A stretch of DNA of 64,000 bases, taken from Paraburkholderia sediminicola. Its GTDB lineage: Bacteria; Pseudomonadota; Gammaproteobacteria; Burkholderiales; Burkholderiaceae. The notes beneath the pieces are model-generated. The model searched no databases and had not been told where the DNA came from. It saw only the letters and a list, made by a program, of their open reading frames with translations. Position 1 is the stretch's first letter. Each line of letters opens with the position of its first letter. Below are positions 18,943 through 28,114 of the stretch, piece by piece. The translations under genes were made by a program, and so were the position numbers. The stretch spans positions 1,860,001-1,924,000 of the forward strand of contig NZ_CADIKC010000001.1 in the NCBI RefSeq assembly GCF_902859805.1. The letters run 5' to 3'.

Positions 18943-19068
18943 TTCGATGTTCTGCTCCCGGCGGAACTGGGCGCGGCTTGAACTCAAGTCTGCTGGCACT
19001 TGGCACGCCAAAAAAACGAATTAACCGGCAAGGGACATGAAGAAACGTCATGCCCGGGAAAACACCGA

Positions 19069-20004
19069 ATGGAAGACACCAGAAAACGTGTGGGGCGTCT
19101 GAAAATGCGGCACCTTTCGGTGATCTACGAGATCGGGCGCACCGGGAGTCTGCAAAAAGCGAGTGAGCAACTGGCGCTTAGCCAGTCCGCGATTTCAAAG
19201 GCGCTGACCGAGGCGGAAACGCTGATGGGCACGCAATTGTTCGAACGCACACCGTTTGGCTCGCGCGCCACTTTGCAGGGTGAAGTGTTGATGCGCTACA
19301 GCGCCAAGGTGATGGCCGACCTGGATCGTGCGGAAGACGAGTGCGACGCCTTGGCCAGAGGCGAGTCGGGCAAGCTGACGATCGGCGTGTTTACGCCGGT
19401 GGGCTGGTGGGAAGCGCTGTCCCGCTGTGTCGACGTGTTCGGGAAAGTGGCGCCGCGCGTGGGGCTGACGCTGCGGCAGGCGTCGATGGAGCAATTGCTG
19501 TCTGAACTCGACGCGGGTGACGTGGACCTGGTGATCGGTCGATGGAACGACCTCAACCGCCCCGGTCTCCGAACCGAACCGTTGGTCCACGATGGCGGTC
19601 CCGCATTCGTTGGACGTGTGCATCATCCGCTCGCCGGCAAGACCGTCACGCTCGAGGAAATGGCTGCATTCCCGTGGTTTCTGCCGGAAGGACCGAGCGT
19701 GCTACTGAACAATTTGCGTGGCGCGCTGGACGCCGCACGAGTACCGTTGCCGCATCGCGTGATTTACTCGCATGTCTACACGATCAATCTCGCGATCTGC
19801 GCGCAAACGGATGCGATTGCGGTATTACCGGGATTTGCGGTCGACGAAGTCGGCGCCATGTATGGATTGCGTAAGATCGGTTACGCCCCCCCGTTTGGAA
19901 CGCTCCCGCTCTCAGCCATCTGGCGGGAGGATCGCCCGGGGCGGGAGGTAGCCGAAAAGTTCGTCACCCAGCTCAAGGTGATTTGCGAGGAAGGCGCAAG
20001 CTAG
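19069..20004 (+). CDS. LysR-family transcriptional regulator
   Basis: A 311-residue protein from the ATG at 19069; an open extension to 19000 adds residues unlike LysR proteins. Helix-turn-helix: MRHLSVIYEIGRTGSLQKASEQLALSQSAISKALTEAE, LFERTPFGSRATLQGE. This resembles the GbpR/galactose-binding regulator branch (L-MRHL opening, ER-PFG-R-T). The effector domain follows (LTIGVFTPVGWWEAL). It is divergent from the porin-esterase-MFS operon and probably controls it. Confidence 0.9.
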   Translation: MEDTRKRVGRLKMRHLSVIYEIGRTGSLQKASEQLALSQSAISKALTEAETLMGTQLFERTPFGSRATLQGEVLMRYSAKVMADLDRAEDECDALARGESGKLTIGVFTPVGWWEALSRCVDVFGKVAPRVGLTLRQASMEQLLSELDAGDVDLVIGRWNDLNRPGLRTEPLVHDGGPAFVGRVHHPLAGKTVTLEEMAAFPWFLPEGPSVLLNNLRGALDAARVPLPHRVIYSHVYTINLAICAQTDAIAVLPGFAVDEVGAMYGLRKIGYAPPFGTLPLSAIWREDRPGREVAEKFVTQLKVICEEGAS

Positions 20005-20045
20005 GTGCTGACGGCAGCGAAACCTGAAAGCAGCACCAGCGCGAC

Positions 20046-20408
20046 CTACGCTTTAAACTCCACCGAAACAAAAATCTTCTTACACGGCTCAACCACTTCC
20101 CACGTCCCCTTAAACCCCGCCGGAATCAAAAACCGGTCCCCGGCCCGCACAGTCTTGCTGGTCCCATCCGCATCCCGAATCACGGACACGCCCTCGAGAA
20201 TCTCGCAATACTCACTCTCGGTGAAATTCACCGTCCATTGTCCGCAAGCTCCTTCCCAAACGCCCGCCGCGAGCTGCCCGCATGGGCTGGCAAAATGTGT
20301 GTGAACAAGCTGCGAAGGATTGCCGGCAAGCACCGCTTCCGCCTTCGGCATGTACTCAACGCTTTCTTTGGCAGGCTGCGCAAAATCTACAATATTCAGA
20401 ATGCTCAT
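20046..20408 (-). CDS. Small cupin-domain protein
   Basis: A 120-residue protein from the ATG at 20408 (MSILNIVDF); five more in-frame residues are possible. It is a single cupin barrel of the ureidoglycine-aminohydrolase-like (DUF861) group: WTVNFTESEYCEILEGVSVI carries the motif-1 Glu cluster and AGDRFLIPAGFKGTWEV is motif 2. It is encoded 127 bases downstream of the end of nothing on its own strand other than potF, which is 130 bases upstream, so it may be co-transcribed with potF. Related cupins often sit beside polyamine transport and oxidation genes. Reaction unknown. Confidence 0.8.
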   Translation of the reverse strand: MSILNIVDFAQPAKESVEYMPKAEAVLAGNPSQLVHTHFASPCGQLAAGVWEGACGQWTVNFTESEYCEILEGVSVIRDADGTSKTVRAGDRFLIPAGFKGTWEVVEPCKKIFVSVEFKA

Positions 20409-20534
20409 AGTGGCTCGATGCAAACAGAGTTAAAAATCAAAGCTTCAAAAAGGGCGTAGCGCACACACCCACTGCATGCGCCACGCTCAAAAGGTGACAC
20501 CTACCGTCAGCAGACTACACGAGCTAAACCGAAC

Positions 20535-21653
20535 TCAACTCCCCGACTTCAACTGCGCCCACAGACGGTTTTCAAGCCGCATGATCGGCGCAGGCTGCGG
20601 CCGCATCAACGTCATCTTGTTCAGCACAGCTTCAGGCGGATACACATTCGCATCCTGCTCGATCGCCGGCGTCACGAACTGTCTCGCAGCGCGATTCGCA
20701 GTCGGGTAGAACACTTCGTTCGTAATTGCCGCGCTCACCTTTGGATCTTCGATGTAGTTCATCCACTTCATCGCCGCTTCCGGATGCGGGGCGTCTTTCG
20801 GAATCACCATCACGTCCATCCAGAGCAGGCCGGCATCCTTGATGTTCGAGAAGCGCACGTCATACGAACGCTTCGCTTCCGACGCACGTCGCCGCGCAAT
20901 TCCCACATCGCCCGAATAGCCCAACGCCACGCAGATATCGTTGTTCGCCAGATCGTTGATGTAGCCGGACGAATTGAACTGCGTGATATACGGCCGCACT
21001 TTCTTCAGCACTTCGTATGCGGCTTGGTAGTCACCGGGATTCGTGCTGTTCGGGTCCTTATGCATGTACTGCAGCACGGCCGGGAACACATCCGCCGCCG
21101 CGTCGAGGAAAGACACACCACAGCTCTTCAGCTTCGAAAGATTCTGCGGGTCGAACAACAGCGACCAGCTATCAACCGGCGCATCGGCGCCGAGCGCCTT
21201 TTTCACGGCCTGAACGTTATAGCCGACGCCGTCCGTGCCCCACGCCCAGGGCACGCCGTACTGATTGCCAGGGTCCGCATCGGCAATCAGTTTCATCAAA
21301 CCCGGATCGAGATTCGCGAGGTTCGGCATCTTCGATTTGTCGATCTTCTGATACACGCCGGCTTCGATCTGGCGCGCCATATAACTCGATGTGGGCACAA
21401 CGATGTCATACCCGGAGCTGCCTGCCAGCAGTTTCGCCTGTAGCGTGTCGTCGCTATCGTAGCTGTCGTATTTCACCGTGATGCCGGATTGCTTTTCGAA
21501 GCCGGCAATCGTGTCTTTGGCGATGTAGTCCGACCAGTTGTAGACGTTGATCGTTGTATCCGCTGCGTGCGCAGCGTTCATCGGAGTTAAAGCGGTCAAC
21601 GAGCACAGCATCGTGCCGGTGAGCGAGAGAAGCTTGGCATGACGGATCTTCAT
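20535..21653 (-). CDS. potF: Putrescine/polyamine ABC transporter periplasmic binding protein
   Basis: A 372-residue protein from the ATG at 21653, preceded by AAGGAGATAG; the frame is open to 21746 without a better site. It has a signal peptide ending near NAAHA and then INVYNWSDYIA, VKYDSYDSDDTLQAKLLAG, the E. coli PotF pattern, as well as SCGVSFLDAAADVFPAVL, YINDLANNDICVALGYSGD and NEVFYPTANRAA. PotF delivers putrescine to the PotGHI importer. No PotG, PotH or PotI gene is in the window, so it must work with a transporter encoded elsewhere, or supply another permease. Downstream on the same strand is a cupin gene. Confidence 0.88.
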   Translation of the reverse strand: MKIRHAKLLSLTGTMLCSLTALTPMNAAHAADTTINVYNWSDYIAKDTIAGFEKQSGITVKYDSYDSDDTLQAKLLAGSSGYDIVVPTSSYMARQIEAGVYQKIDKSKMPNLANLDPGLMKLIADADPGNQYGVPWAWGTDGVGYNVQAVKKALGADAPVDSWSLLFDPQNLSKLKSCGVSFLDAAADVFPAVLQYMHKDPNSTNPGDYQAAYEVLKKVRPYITQFNSSGYINDLANNDICVALGYSGDVGIARRRASEAKRSYDVRFSNIKDAGLLWMDVMVIPKDAPHPEAAMKWMNYIEDPKVSAAITNEVFYPTANRAARQFVTPAIEQDANVYPPEAVLNKMTLMRPQPAPIMRLENRLWAQLKSGS

Positions 21654-21752
21654 TCGACTATCTCCTTGGTTTCGATCTTCAGTTTTCGCCGTAGCGCAGG
21701 CGCCGATGCACGAGCGTGACGACCCACACGTCCCTGCGTTCTGCACGAATGC

Positions 21753-21780
21753 GGACGCATAAAGGACGCATAAAGGACGC
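21753..21780. repeat. Short tandem repeat, 2.5 copies of an 11-base unit
   Basis: GGACGCATAAA occurs at 21753-21763 and 21764-21774, followed by a partial GGACGC. It lies about 100 bases upstream of the potF start, where it might affect promoter spacing; there is no proof. Confidence 0.7.
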
Positions 21781-22351
21781 GACGCCGCCTGCCGCAGCGC
21801 AAGCGCACAGCAGAGCTAAATGGGACGCAGAGAGGCGAGCGATATAAGCCGGCCAACGCCAGCAAGACAGCTTGCAAAGCGCGGACAGCCAAACGCATTG
21901 CTCACGTTCAGCCGCTAGTTAAAGCGGCGTGATCGCATGCAACACTTGCTCGCGAAAAGAGAAGGGGGACTAAGGCAGAAGCGACGCGATTTCGTCGGTA
22001 CGCACCCCGATAGCGGCGGGTGCTGCAATGACGTTGTGTCGACGGACGGAGCGACGCGACAACACGGTATCGATGGACAGGGGGCGGGATGGCGAAGCGC
22101 AGTTGCTCCCCTGATGAGCGATCGAACAGCCGGACAGGAAAGTTCTTTCCCGACCAGGCTGATATCTCACCAATGGACCACGGACTTTCACGATGGAACC
22201 CGAAGCGATGTTGAGTAGAAGTCCTCGCTGATGCGGATCGACCGCGCGGCGAGAACCACCAAACTGCCGCCCTAGGATATATGAGCCATTATTTTCGTCA
22301 AAGGATTTTCTGACACTGCGCTGTCATGGTCATGCGCAATGGAACGCGTTC

Positions 22352-22387
22352 ATGCGAGCGCATGCTTCAACAAGCATGCGCTCGCAT
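22352..22387. repeat. Perfect 16-base inverted repeat
   Basis: ATGCGAGCGCATGCTT (22352-22367) and AAGCATGCGCTCGCAT (22372-22387) are exact reverse complements separated by CAAC. It lies 32 bases downstream of the DUF4148 stop (minus strand). Without a T-run it is not a textbook terminator, but the stem is strong enough to stop or stabilise a transcript. Confidence 0.85.
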
Positions 22388-22419
22388 CGAACTATGCAGC
22401 GATAGACAGCATTGGCGTT

Positions 22420-22710
22420 TTATTGACCTGCGGGCGCAGCGGGCATCGGTGTGCCGGTTTGCGATGAGCCGTTTGCCGAAGAGCCATAACCCGTGGCGTC
22501 ATGCTGTGCGGCTACGCGTGCTTCGGCTGCCTGAATGTCAGCGGGGTAGGTTGAGTCGGTCGCAGTGGCGGGGTTGTACCCAGCCTGTTCAATCTGGATC
22601 AGTTGCGCCTTGACCTCCGCGCGGGTCAGCGGCTGCTCGGACTGTGCGAACGAAGCGACCGGGGCTGCGAGAACAACGACCACTGCGACTGCTTTGATCA
22701 GCGATTTCAT
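22420..22710 (-). CDS. DUF4148 small secreted protein
   Basis: A 96-residue protein with a signal peptide (MKSLIKAVAVVVVLAAPVASFA, cut after SFA) and the DUF4148 core LTRAEVKAQLIQIEQAGYNPA...YPADIQAAEARVAAQ. This is a small periplasmic family found in many copies in Burkholderiaceae; its function is unknown. The tail is Gly/Ser/Pro-rich and probably disordered. A GGAGGGACGCATC context supplies the ribosome-binding site. It stands alone. Confidence 0.92.
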   Translation of the reverse strand: MKSLIKAVAVVVVLAAPVASFAQSEQPLTRAEVKAQLIQIEQAGYNPATATDSTYPADIQAAEARVAAQHDATGYGSSANGSSQTGTPMPAAPAGQ

Positions 22711-22883
22711 GATGCGTCCCTCCGAGGATGTTTTATTCGGCGCCGCAACATGTGTTCGGCAGCCTATGGAGGGATTCTAGGAAGTGGGTGATCTAGGGCA
22801 AACCCCTAAACCCGTAATTCAGTCTTGCAGCAAATGATAAGTCGGCGTTATGTAATGCTCTTCCTAACATATGAGGAATTGTT

Positions 22884-23969
22884 TCAGACTCCAGAACGTA
22901 CACCTACGCGGTACGCCGTCACCTGCCGATAGGTGCTGCCGGGCCGCACAATGACCTGCTCCTGCTCAGCCATATTGACTTCGTTCGGAAAGCCGCCCGC
23001 TTCGAGGCACAGTCCCGAGTATGCCTGGTAGGCGATGCCGCCGCGTCCCGTGGCGCCCTTCAGGAAATTGCCGGTGTAGAACTGTAAGCCGCGCTGGTCG
23101 GTCGAGACGGTGAGTTCGCGTCCGCTGGCGGGGTCATAGGCGCATGCAACCGGGCGTACTTGCGATTCGCGTCCGGCAACCGTGGCATCCGCCGCGTCAT
23201 GCAGCACATAGCAGTGATCGAAGCCACCGGCCCTCGCAAGCTGAGCATGCGGCCAATCGAGCCGGGCGCCGATCGGGGCGCTCTGCCTGAAGTCGAACGC
23301 ATTGCCTGCCACTTCGGCAAGCTCGCAAGGAATCATCGACGCATTGACTTCGAAGAACCGGTCGGCATCGATCGACAACACATGTCCACGAATGTCAGCT
23401 TCCCGCCGGCCCGTCAGGTTGAAGTAGGGATGGCTCGTCAGGTTGAGCGGCGTTGGGGCGTCTGTGATCGCTTCGTATGCGATCGTCAACGTGCCGTCGT
23501 CGTCGAGCGTATAACGCACTTGCACCGTGACGTTGCCCGGAAAGCCGGCGTCGCCCTCGGGCGATTCCAGACGCATAACCAGCGCACCGTTGTCTTCGCT
23601 TACGTCCCACAGCGCGCGATGAAAACCCTGCGTGCCGCCATGCAGCAGATTCGCGCCTTCGTTGCGGTCGAGCGTGTACTCGATGCCGTCGAGTGTGAAA
23701 CGCGCATCGGCAATACGGTTCGCCCAACGGCCGATCAATCCGCCCATGTAGGTTGTGGCCGCAACGTATTCGGCGGGCGTGTCGTGTCCGAGCAGAATGT
23801 CGCCGAGACGACCCGCGCGGTCCGGCGCATGCCACGAGACCAGCGTCGCGCCCAGGTCGCTGATGGCGACTTTCATGCCGTGCGCATTGCGCAGCGTGAA
23901 GAGCCGTACAGGATCGCCGCCGGGCAGCGTGCCCCACGGCTCAGAAGAAAGTGGCGCGATGCTGATCAT
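22884..23969 (-). CDS. galM: Aldose 1-epimerase (mutarotase)
   Basis: A 361-residue protein, the usual length. Active-site residues of the GalM fold are visible: His110 in NLLHGG, His180 in SHPYFNL, and the catalytic-base Glu in GLCLEAGGFPNEVN near residue 330. It interconverts alpha and beta anomers of aldoses; in this context the substrate is likely xylose or arabinose. It begins 33 bases after the xylR stop on the same strand, so xylR-galM form an operon divergent from xylA. Confidence 0.92.
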   Translation of the reverse strand: MISIAPLSSEPWGTLPGGDPVRLFTLRNAHGMKVAISDLGATLVSWHAPDRAGRLGDILLGHDTPAEYVAATTYMGGLIGRWANRIADARFTLDGIEYTLDRNEGANLLHGGTQGFHRALWDVSEDNGALVMRLESPEGDAGFPGNVTVQVRYTLDDDGTLTIAYEAITDAPTPLNLTSHPYFNLTGRREADIRGHVLSIDADRFFEVNASMIPCELAEVAGNAFDFRQSAPIGARLDWPHAQLARAGGFDHCYVLHDAADATVAGRESQVRPVACAYDPASGRELTVSTDQRGLQFYTGNFLKGATGRGGIAYQAYSGLCLEAGGFPNEVNMAEQEQVIVRPGSTYRQVTAYRVGVRSGV

Positions 23970-24002
23970 GTCGTCGGTGGAAAGAGAAGGTGAAGGGCAT
24001 GC

Positions 24003-25262
24003 TCAGCCTGGCGTCGCGGTCGAATTCACGCGGTCCTGGTATTCGCGCGGCGTACAGCCGAGTTCGCGGCGAAACACCGCGTACATGTATTGCAGCGACG
24101 TGAAGCCGCAACGGATCGCCACCTCGGCACTCGACGCATCGCGCTTTGCCAGCAGGGCTTTCGCGACATCGAGTTTATGACGCAGGATTTCCTGATGCAC
24201 GGTGCACTGCCGTTCGCGCCGGAAGTACTCTTCGAGCGACGATCTCGACACGCCCACGTAATCGGCAACCTGTTCCGTGCGAATGCCCTGGCACGCGTAC
24301 TGGCGGATGAAGTGCCGTGCGCGCATCACATACGGACTTGCGAGCGGCTGGTGCTTCGTCGATTCGAGCACATTGATGCCGACCGGTGGCACGAGAATGC
24401 GCCGCCCCGGAAAACGCGCTCCGTGCAGCATTTGATGCAACAGGTGAGCGGCGGTGCGGCCCATTTCCTCGGTGCCTTGAATCACGGAGGAAAGCGGAAT
24501 GCGGGTCAGCGTACGCGTAAGCGGATCGTTGTCGATGCCAATGATCGCCACCTCTTCGGGCACAGGAATACCCGCGATCAAACAGGCCTGTAGCAGATGC
24601 CGCGCGCGGGCGTCGGTGACGGCGATGATGCCGACCGGCTTCGGCAACTGGGCGAGCCAGGCGGTGAGCTGCTCGGTTGCCTGATTCCACGACGGCGCGC
24701 TGGTCGACAGGCCACGATAGATCTCGGTGCCGATCTGCTCGGCGCTATGGCCGTCGGTGCTGCGCAGGTGAGCGAATGCCAACTCACGTTGCTGCGCCCA
24801 GCGATTCTCCTGCGCTTGCGGCAGGCTATACAAAGCGAAGTGTTCGAGTCCCGCGCCGATCAGATGCGTATAGGCAAGCGAAACGAGCTTGGCGTTATCC
24901 GTTGCGATATAGGGTAAATCCGGGGGGTAGTGCGCCGGATCTTCGAACGATGAACCGACCGCCACCACCGGCAACGGACAATCTCGCAGCGCCTCACCCA
25001 CAGCGGGATCGTCGAAATCCGCGATGATGCCGTCGCCGTCGAAACGCTCGATACCCGTCAACCGGCAGCGGAAATCTTCTTCAAGGAAGAGATCCCACGC
25101 TACACGCGTCGACAGCAGGTAATTGCCGATGCCGGTGATGATCTCGCGGTCATACACCTTGTTCGCGTTGAACAGCAGCGCGATCCGATGGGTCGTCTGT
25201 GGCGTTTGCGGACGGGTCATAGCAGTCGGCGGCGTGCGGATCGTCAAGATTCGCAGCGCCAT
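24003..25262 (-). CDS. xylR: Xylose operon activator, AraC family
   Basis: A 419-residue protein. The start at 25262 has AGGAG five bases upstream; an alternative Met lies at 25220. The N-terminal ~300 residues are a LacI/periplasmic-binding-type sugar domain with segments very close to E. coli XylR (RIALLFNANKVYDREII, DGIIADFDDPAVGEAL, GIIAVTDARARHLLQACL, VAIIGIDNDPLTRTLTRIPLSSV). The last ~100 residues are the AraC helix-turn-helix pair (RTEQVADYVGVSRSSLEEYF and EVAIRCGFTSLQYMYAVF). It activates xylose genes when xylose is bound. Divergent from xylA over 237 bases. Confidence 0.95.
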   Translation of the reverse strand: MALRILTIRTPPTAMTRPQTPQTTHRIALLFNANKVYDREIITGIGNYLLSTRVAWDLFLEEDFRCRLTGIERFDGDGIIADFDDPAVGEALRDCPLPVVAVGSSFEDPAHYPPDLPYIATDNAKLVSLAYTHLIGAGLEHFALYSLPQAQENRWAQQRELAFAHLRSTDGHSAEQIGTEIYRGLSTSAPSWNQATEQLTAWLAQLPKPVGIIAVTDARARHLLQACLIAGIPVPEEVAIIGIDNDPLTRTLTRIPLSSVIQGTEEMGRTAAHLLHQMLHGARFPGRRILVPPVGINVLESTKHQPLASPYVMRARHFIRQYACQGIRTEQVADYVGVSRSSLEEYFRRERQCTVHQEILRHKLDVAKALLAKRDASSAEVAIRCGFTSLQYMYAVFRRELGCTPREYQDRVNSTATPG

Positions 25263-25499
25263 TCGTCTCCTGTCGGTTGGGTGTGCTCTGAAGGCCGCAC
25301 CGTTTTTAAGCGTCTGGTTATTCTAGGCCGCGAACATCGCGCCGGTGTGAAACAAACGCATGGGCGGTAAGAAACATCAAGCACGCTGCGCAATTTCGCA
25401 ATTGCCGATGCAACTTGCAAGCGGCAGCATGGCGTCACCTTGTCGACCGGCGCGGCGATGCCGCACGGGTTGCAGTGCAGCATAAAACAGGAGACGCTG
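25263..25499. promoter_or_regulatory. Shared xylR/xylA control region
   Basis: The 237 bases between the divergent xylR and xylA starts must contain both promoters and the XylR sites. The stretch 25300-25420 is less GC-rich (TTTTTAAGCG, GGTTATTC, GGTAAGAAACATC) but I could not align a convincing pair of XylR half-sites by eye. Confidence 0.4.
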
Positions 25500-26822
25500 A
25501 TGTCCTACTTCGAACACATTCCCGAGATCCGCTACGAGGGCCCGCAATCGGATAACCCGCTTGCGTATCGCCATTACGACAAGAGTAAGCGGGTGCTCGG
25601 CAAGACACTCGAAGAACATCTCCGCATCGCTGTGTGCTACTGGCATACGTTTGTCTGGCCGGGCGTCGATATCTTCGGGCAAGGGACGTTTCGGCGTCCA
25701 TGGCAGCAAGCCGGCGACGCAATGGAGCGGGCGCAGCAAAAGGCGGATTCCGCGTTTGAATTCTTCTCGAAGCTCGGCACGCCGTATTACACCTTTCACG
25801 ATACCGACGTTGCACCGGAAGGCGACAGCCTGAAGACCTATAGCGAGAACTTCACTCGCATCGCCGACTATCTGGCGCGCAAGCAGCAGGATACCGGCGT
25901 CAAACTGCTGTGGGGCACGGCCAATCTGTTCTCGCATCCGCGTTACGCAGCAGGTGCGGCGACCAGTCCTGATCCCGAGATTTTCGCGTTTGCTGCGACG
26001 CAGGTTCGCCACGCGCTCGACGCGACCCAAATGCTGGGTGGCGAAAATTATGTGCTGTGGGGCGGCCGCGAAGGCTACGACACATTGCTCAACACCGATC
26101 TCGTACGCGAACGTGATCAGCTTGCCCGTTTCCTGCATATGGTGGTCGAGCACAAGCACAAGATCGGCTTCAAAGGCGCATTGCTGATCGAGCCGAAACC
26201 GCAGGAGCCGACCAAGCATCAATTCGACTATGACGTGGCGACCGTACACGGTTTCCTGCTGCAATACGGGTTGGAGAAAGAGATTCGCGTGAACATCGAA
26301 GCCAATCACGCGACGCTTGCCGGTCACTCGTTCCATCACGAGATCGCCACCGCCTACGCGCTAGGTATTTTCGGCAGCGTCGATGCGAATCGCGGCGATC
26401 AACAGAACGGCTGGGACACGGACCAGTTTCCGAACAGCGTCGAAGAACTGACGCTGGCTTTCTACGAAATCCTCAAGCACGGCGGCTTCACCACCGGCGG
26501 CATGAACTTCGACGCAAAGGTGCGGCGGCAGAGCGTCGATGCGGAAGATCTGTTCTTTGGCCACATCGGTGCAATCGATAACCTGGCGCTCGCCGTTGAA
26601 CGTGCAGCGACACTGATCGAAAACGACCGGCTCGAAGCGTTCAGGCGTCAGCGTTACGCGGGCTGGGAATCAGAGTTCGGCCGCAAGATTCTGAAAGGCG
26701 ACTATTCGCTTTCGACACTGGCAACGGATGCATTGACGCGCGGCCTGAATCCGCAGCACGCGAGCGGCAGACAGGAGCAACTGGAAAACGTTGTGAATCA
26801 GGCGATTTACAGCCGGCGCTAA
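25500..26822 (+). CDS. xylA: Xylose isomerase
   Basis: A 440-residue protein from the ATG at 25500, preceded by AGGAGACGCTG; length equals that of E. coli XylA. It converts D-xylose to D-xylulose in the cytoplasm using two divalent metals. Visible residues: catalytic His100 with Asp103 (TFHDTD), [17 protein letters not shown] and [11 protein letters not shown] metal-site segments, GSVDANRGD and [11 protein letters not shown]. It is the first gene on its strand after the divergent xylR. No xylulokinase gene (xylB) is in the window. Confidence 0.97.
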   Translation: MSYFEHIPEIRYEGPQSDNPLAYRHYDKSKRVLGKTLEEHLRIAVCYWHTFVWPGVDIFGQGTFRRPWQQAGDAMERAQQKADSAFEFFSKLGTPYYTFHDTDVAPEGDSLKTYSENFTRIADYLARKQQDTGVKLLWGTANLFSHPRYAAGAATSPDPEIFAFAATQVRHALDATQMLGGENYVLWGGREGYDTLLNTDLVRERDQLARFLHMVVEHKHKIGFKGALLIEPKPQEPTKHQFDYDVATVHGFLLQYGLEKEIRVNIEANHATLAGHSFHHEIATAYALGIFGSVDANRGDQQNGWDTDQFPNSVEELTLAFYEILKHGGFTTGGMNFDAKVRRQSVDAEDLFFGHIGAIDNLALAVERAATLIENDRLEAFRRQRYAGWESEFGRKILKGDYSLSTLATDALTRGLNPQHASGRQEQLENVVNQAIYSRR

Positions 26823-26877
26823 AAAGGCAGTCATGAAGTAACCGCTCGAAAAAGGGCATGCAGTAAGACATAAAAAC

Positions 26878-26900
26878 CGCGCGGCCACGTTGACCGCGCG
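26878..26900 (-). terminator. Hairpin between xylA and xylF
   Basis: CGCGCGG (26878-26884) pairs with CCGCGCG (26894-26900), 9-base loop. Read on the minus strand the stem is followed by GGTTTTTA, so as an intrinsic terminator it points against the direction of xyl transcription. On the plus strand it may still act as an RNA processing or stability element between xylA and xylF. Confidence 0.5.
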
Positions 26901-26997
26901 AATAAAAGAAGCTTTGGGTTGTCGCTTGTCCGGTTCTGCGGCTCGCAGCGCAGACCGTCCAATCCGGTATTCCGGCTATCAGAACAAGGAGTGAGAC

Positions 26998-28026
26998 ATG
27001 AAATTCGCAACGCGTCGTACCGTACTGAGTTCGCTCGTGTGTGGAGCGATGCTCGCCAGCCTGTCGCTTGTCGCGCCGCTCGCGCACGCAAGCAAGGACC
27101 ACCCGGAAATTGGCTTCTGTATCGACGATCTGCGTGTCGAACGCTGGTCGCGCGATCGTGACTATTTCGTTGCAGCGGCAGAAAAACTCGGCGCCAAAGT
27201 ATCGGTGCAATCCGCCGATGCAAGCGAAGAGCGACAGATCTCGCAGATTGAAAACCTGATCTCGCGTGGCGTCGACGTGATCGTGATCGTGCCGTTCAAT
27301 TCGAAGACACTCGGCAATGTGGTCGCCGAAGCCAAGAAGGCAGGCATCAAGGTCGTCTCGTATGACCGCCTGATTCTCGACGCCGATGTGGATGCCTATA
27401 TCTCGTTCGACAACGAGAAGGTTGGCGAGCTGCAAGCGCAAGGTGTCTTCAACGCGCAGCCGAAGGGCAACTACTTCATGCTCGGCGGCGCGCCGACCGA
27501 CAACAATGCCAAGATGCTGCGTGAAGGCCAGCTCAAAGTGTTGAAACCCGCAATCGACAAGGGCGACATCAAGATCGTCGGTCAGCAATGGGTGCCGGAA
27601 TGGAGCGCGTCGACGGCGCTGCGTATCGTTGAAGATGCGCTTACGGCGAACAACAATAAGATCGACGCAATCGTCGCTTCGAACGACGGCACGGCAGGCG
27701 GTGCGATCCAGGCGCTCGCCGCACAGCACATGGCGGGCAAGGTGCCGGTGTCGGGACAGGACGCTGATCTGGCTGCTGTGAAGCGCGTGATCGCCGGCAC
27801 GCAGACCATGACCGTGTACAAACCGCTGAAACTGATCGCAGGCGAAGCGGCGAAACTCTCCGTCGCGCTTGCGAAGGGTGAGAAGCCGGCCTTTAATGCA
27901 CAGTACGACAACGGCAAGAAAAAGGTCGACACGGTGCTTCTGCAACCTACGTTGCTCACCAAGAGCAATGTTGACGTGGTCGTCAAGGACGGCTTCTACA
28001 CCCAGGCCCAGCTCGCGAGCCAATGA
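26998..28026 (+). CDS. xylF: D-xylose ABC transporter periplasmic binding protein
   Basis: A 342-residue protein with a signal peptide (RTVLSSLVCGAMLASLSLVA, cut near AHA-SKD). It closely follows E. coli XylF: IGFCIDDLRVERWSRDRD, QISQIENLISRGVDVIVIVPFN, YISFDNEKVGELQAQGV, ALTANNNKIDAIVASND, AGGAIQAL and VSGQDADLAAVKR. It binds D-xylose in the periplasm for XylGH. An AAGGAG site precedes the ATG. A strong hairpin separates it from xylG. Confidence 0.96.
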   Translation: MKFATRRTVLSSLVCGAMLASLSLVAPLAHASKDHPEIGFCIDDLRVERWSRDRDYFVAAAEKLGAKVSVQSADASEERQISQIENLISRGVDVIVIVPFNSKTLGNVVAEAKKAGIKVVSYDRLILDADVDAYISFDNEKVGELQAQGVFNAQPKGNYFMLGGAPTDNNAKMLREGQLKVLKPAIDKGDIKIVGQQWVPEWSASTALRIVEDALTANNNKIDAIVASNDGTAGGAIQALAAQHMAGKVPVSGQDADLAAVKRVIAGTQTMTVYKPLKLIAGEAAKLSVALAKGEKPAFNAQYDNGKKKVDTVLLQPTLLTKSNVDVVVKDGFYTQAQLASQ

Positions 28027-28048
28027 GCGTAACGTGTGCGTAGTTCAA

Positions 28049-28082
28049 GCCGATGTGCCTGACATGCGTCAGGCACATCGGC
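28049..28082 (+). terminator. Perfect 14-pair hairpin between xylF and xylG
   Basis: GCCGATGTGCCTGA (28049-28062) and TCAGGCACATCGGC (28069-28082) with a six-base loop CATGCG. It follows the xylF stop by 22 bases and has no T-run. Such elements after binding-protein genes usually block 3' decay or attenuate read-through, giving more binding protein than ATPase and permease. Confidence 0.75.
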
Positions 28083-28114
28083 GCGAGCGCGCGCCCTGTA
28101 GCGAGGCATAGCGA

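Larger units (their letters stand above)
21654..22419. other. Gene-free stretch of about 770 bases
   Basis: Upstream of potF and downstream of the DUF4148 gene, both on the minus strand. Open frames here give Arg-rich, family-less translations. It contains an 11-base tandem repeat (21753-21780) and a perfect 16-base inverted repeat (22352-22387). The part from 22190 to 22330 is comparatively AT-rich. I recognise no small gene or riboswitch. Confidence 0.5.

Noticed and set aside
21937..22218. 93-codon frame in the gene-free stretch
   Set aside because: No ribosome-binding site, no domain, and composition unlike the neighbouring genes' third-position pattern.
25377..26339. 320-codon minus-strand frame opposite xylA
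   Set aside because: Mirror of xylA codons; no ribosome-binding site or family signature.
26641..28023. 460-codon minus-strand frame opposite xylF
   Set aside because: Antisense to xylF, which has full-length similarity to a known family; the translation has no recognisable domain.
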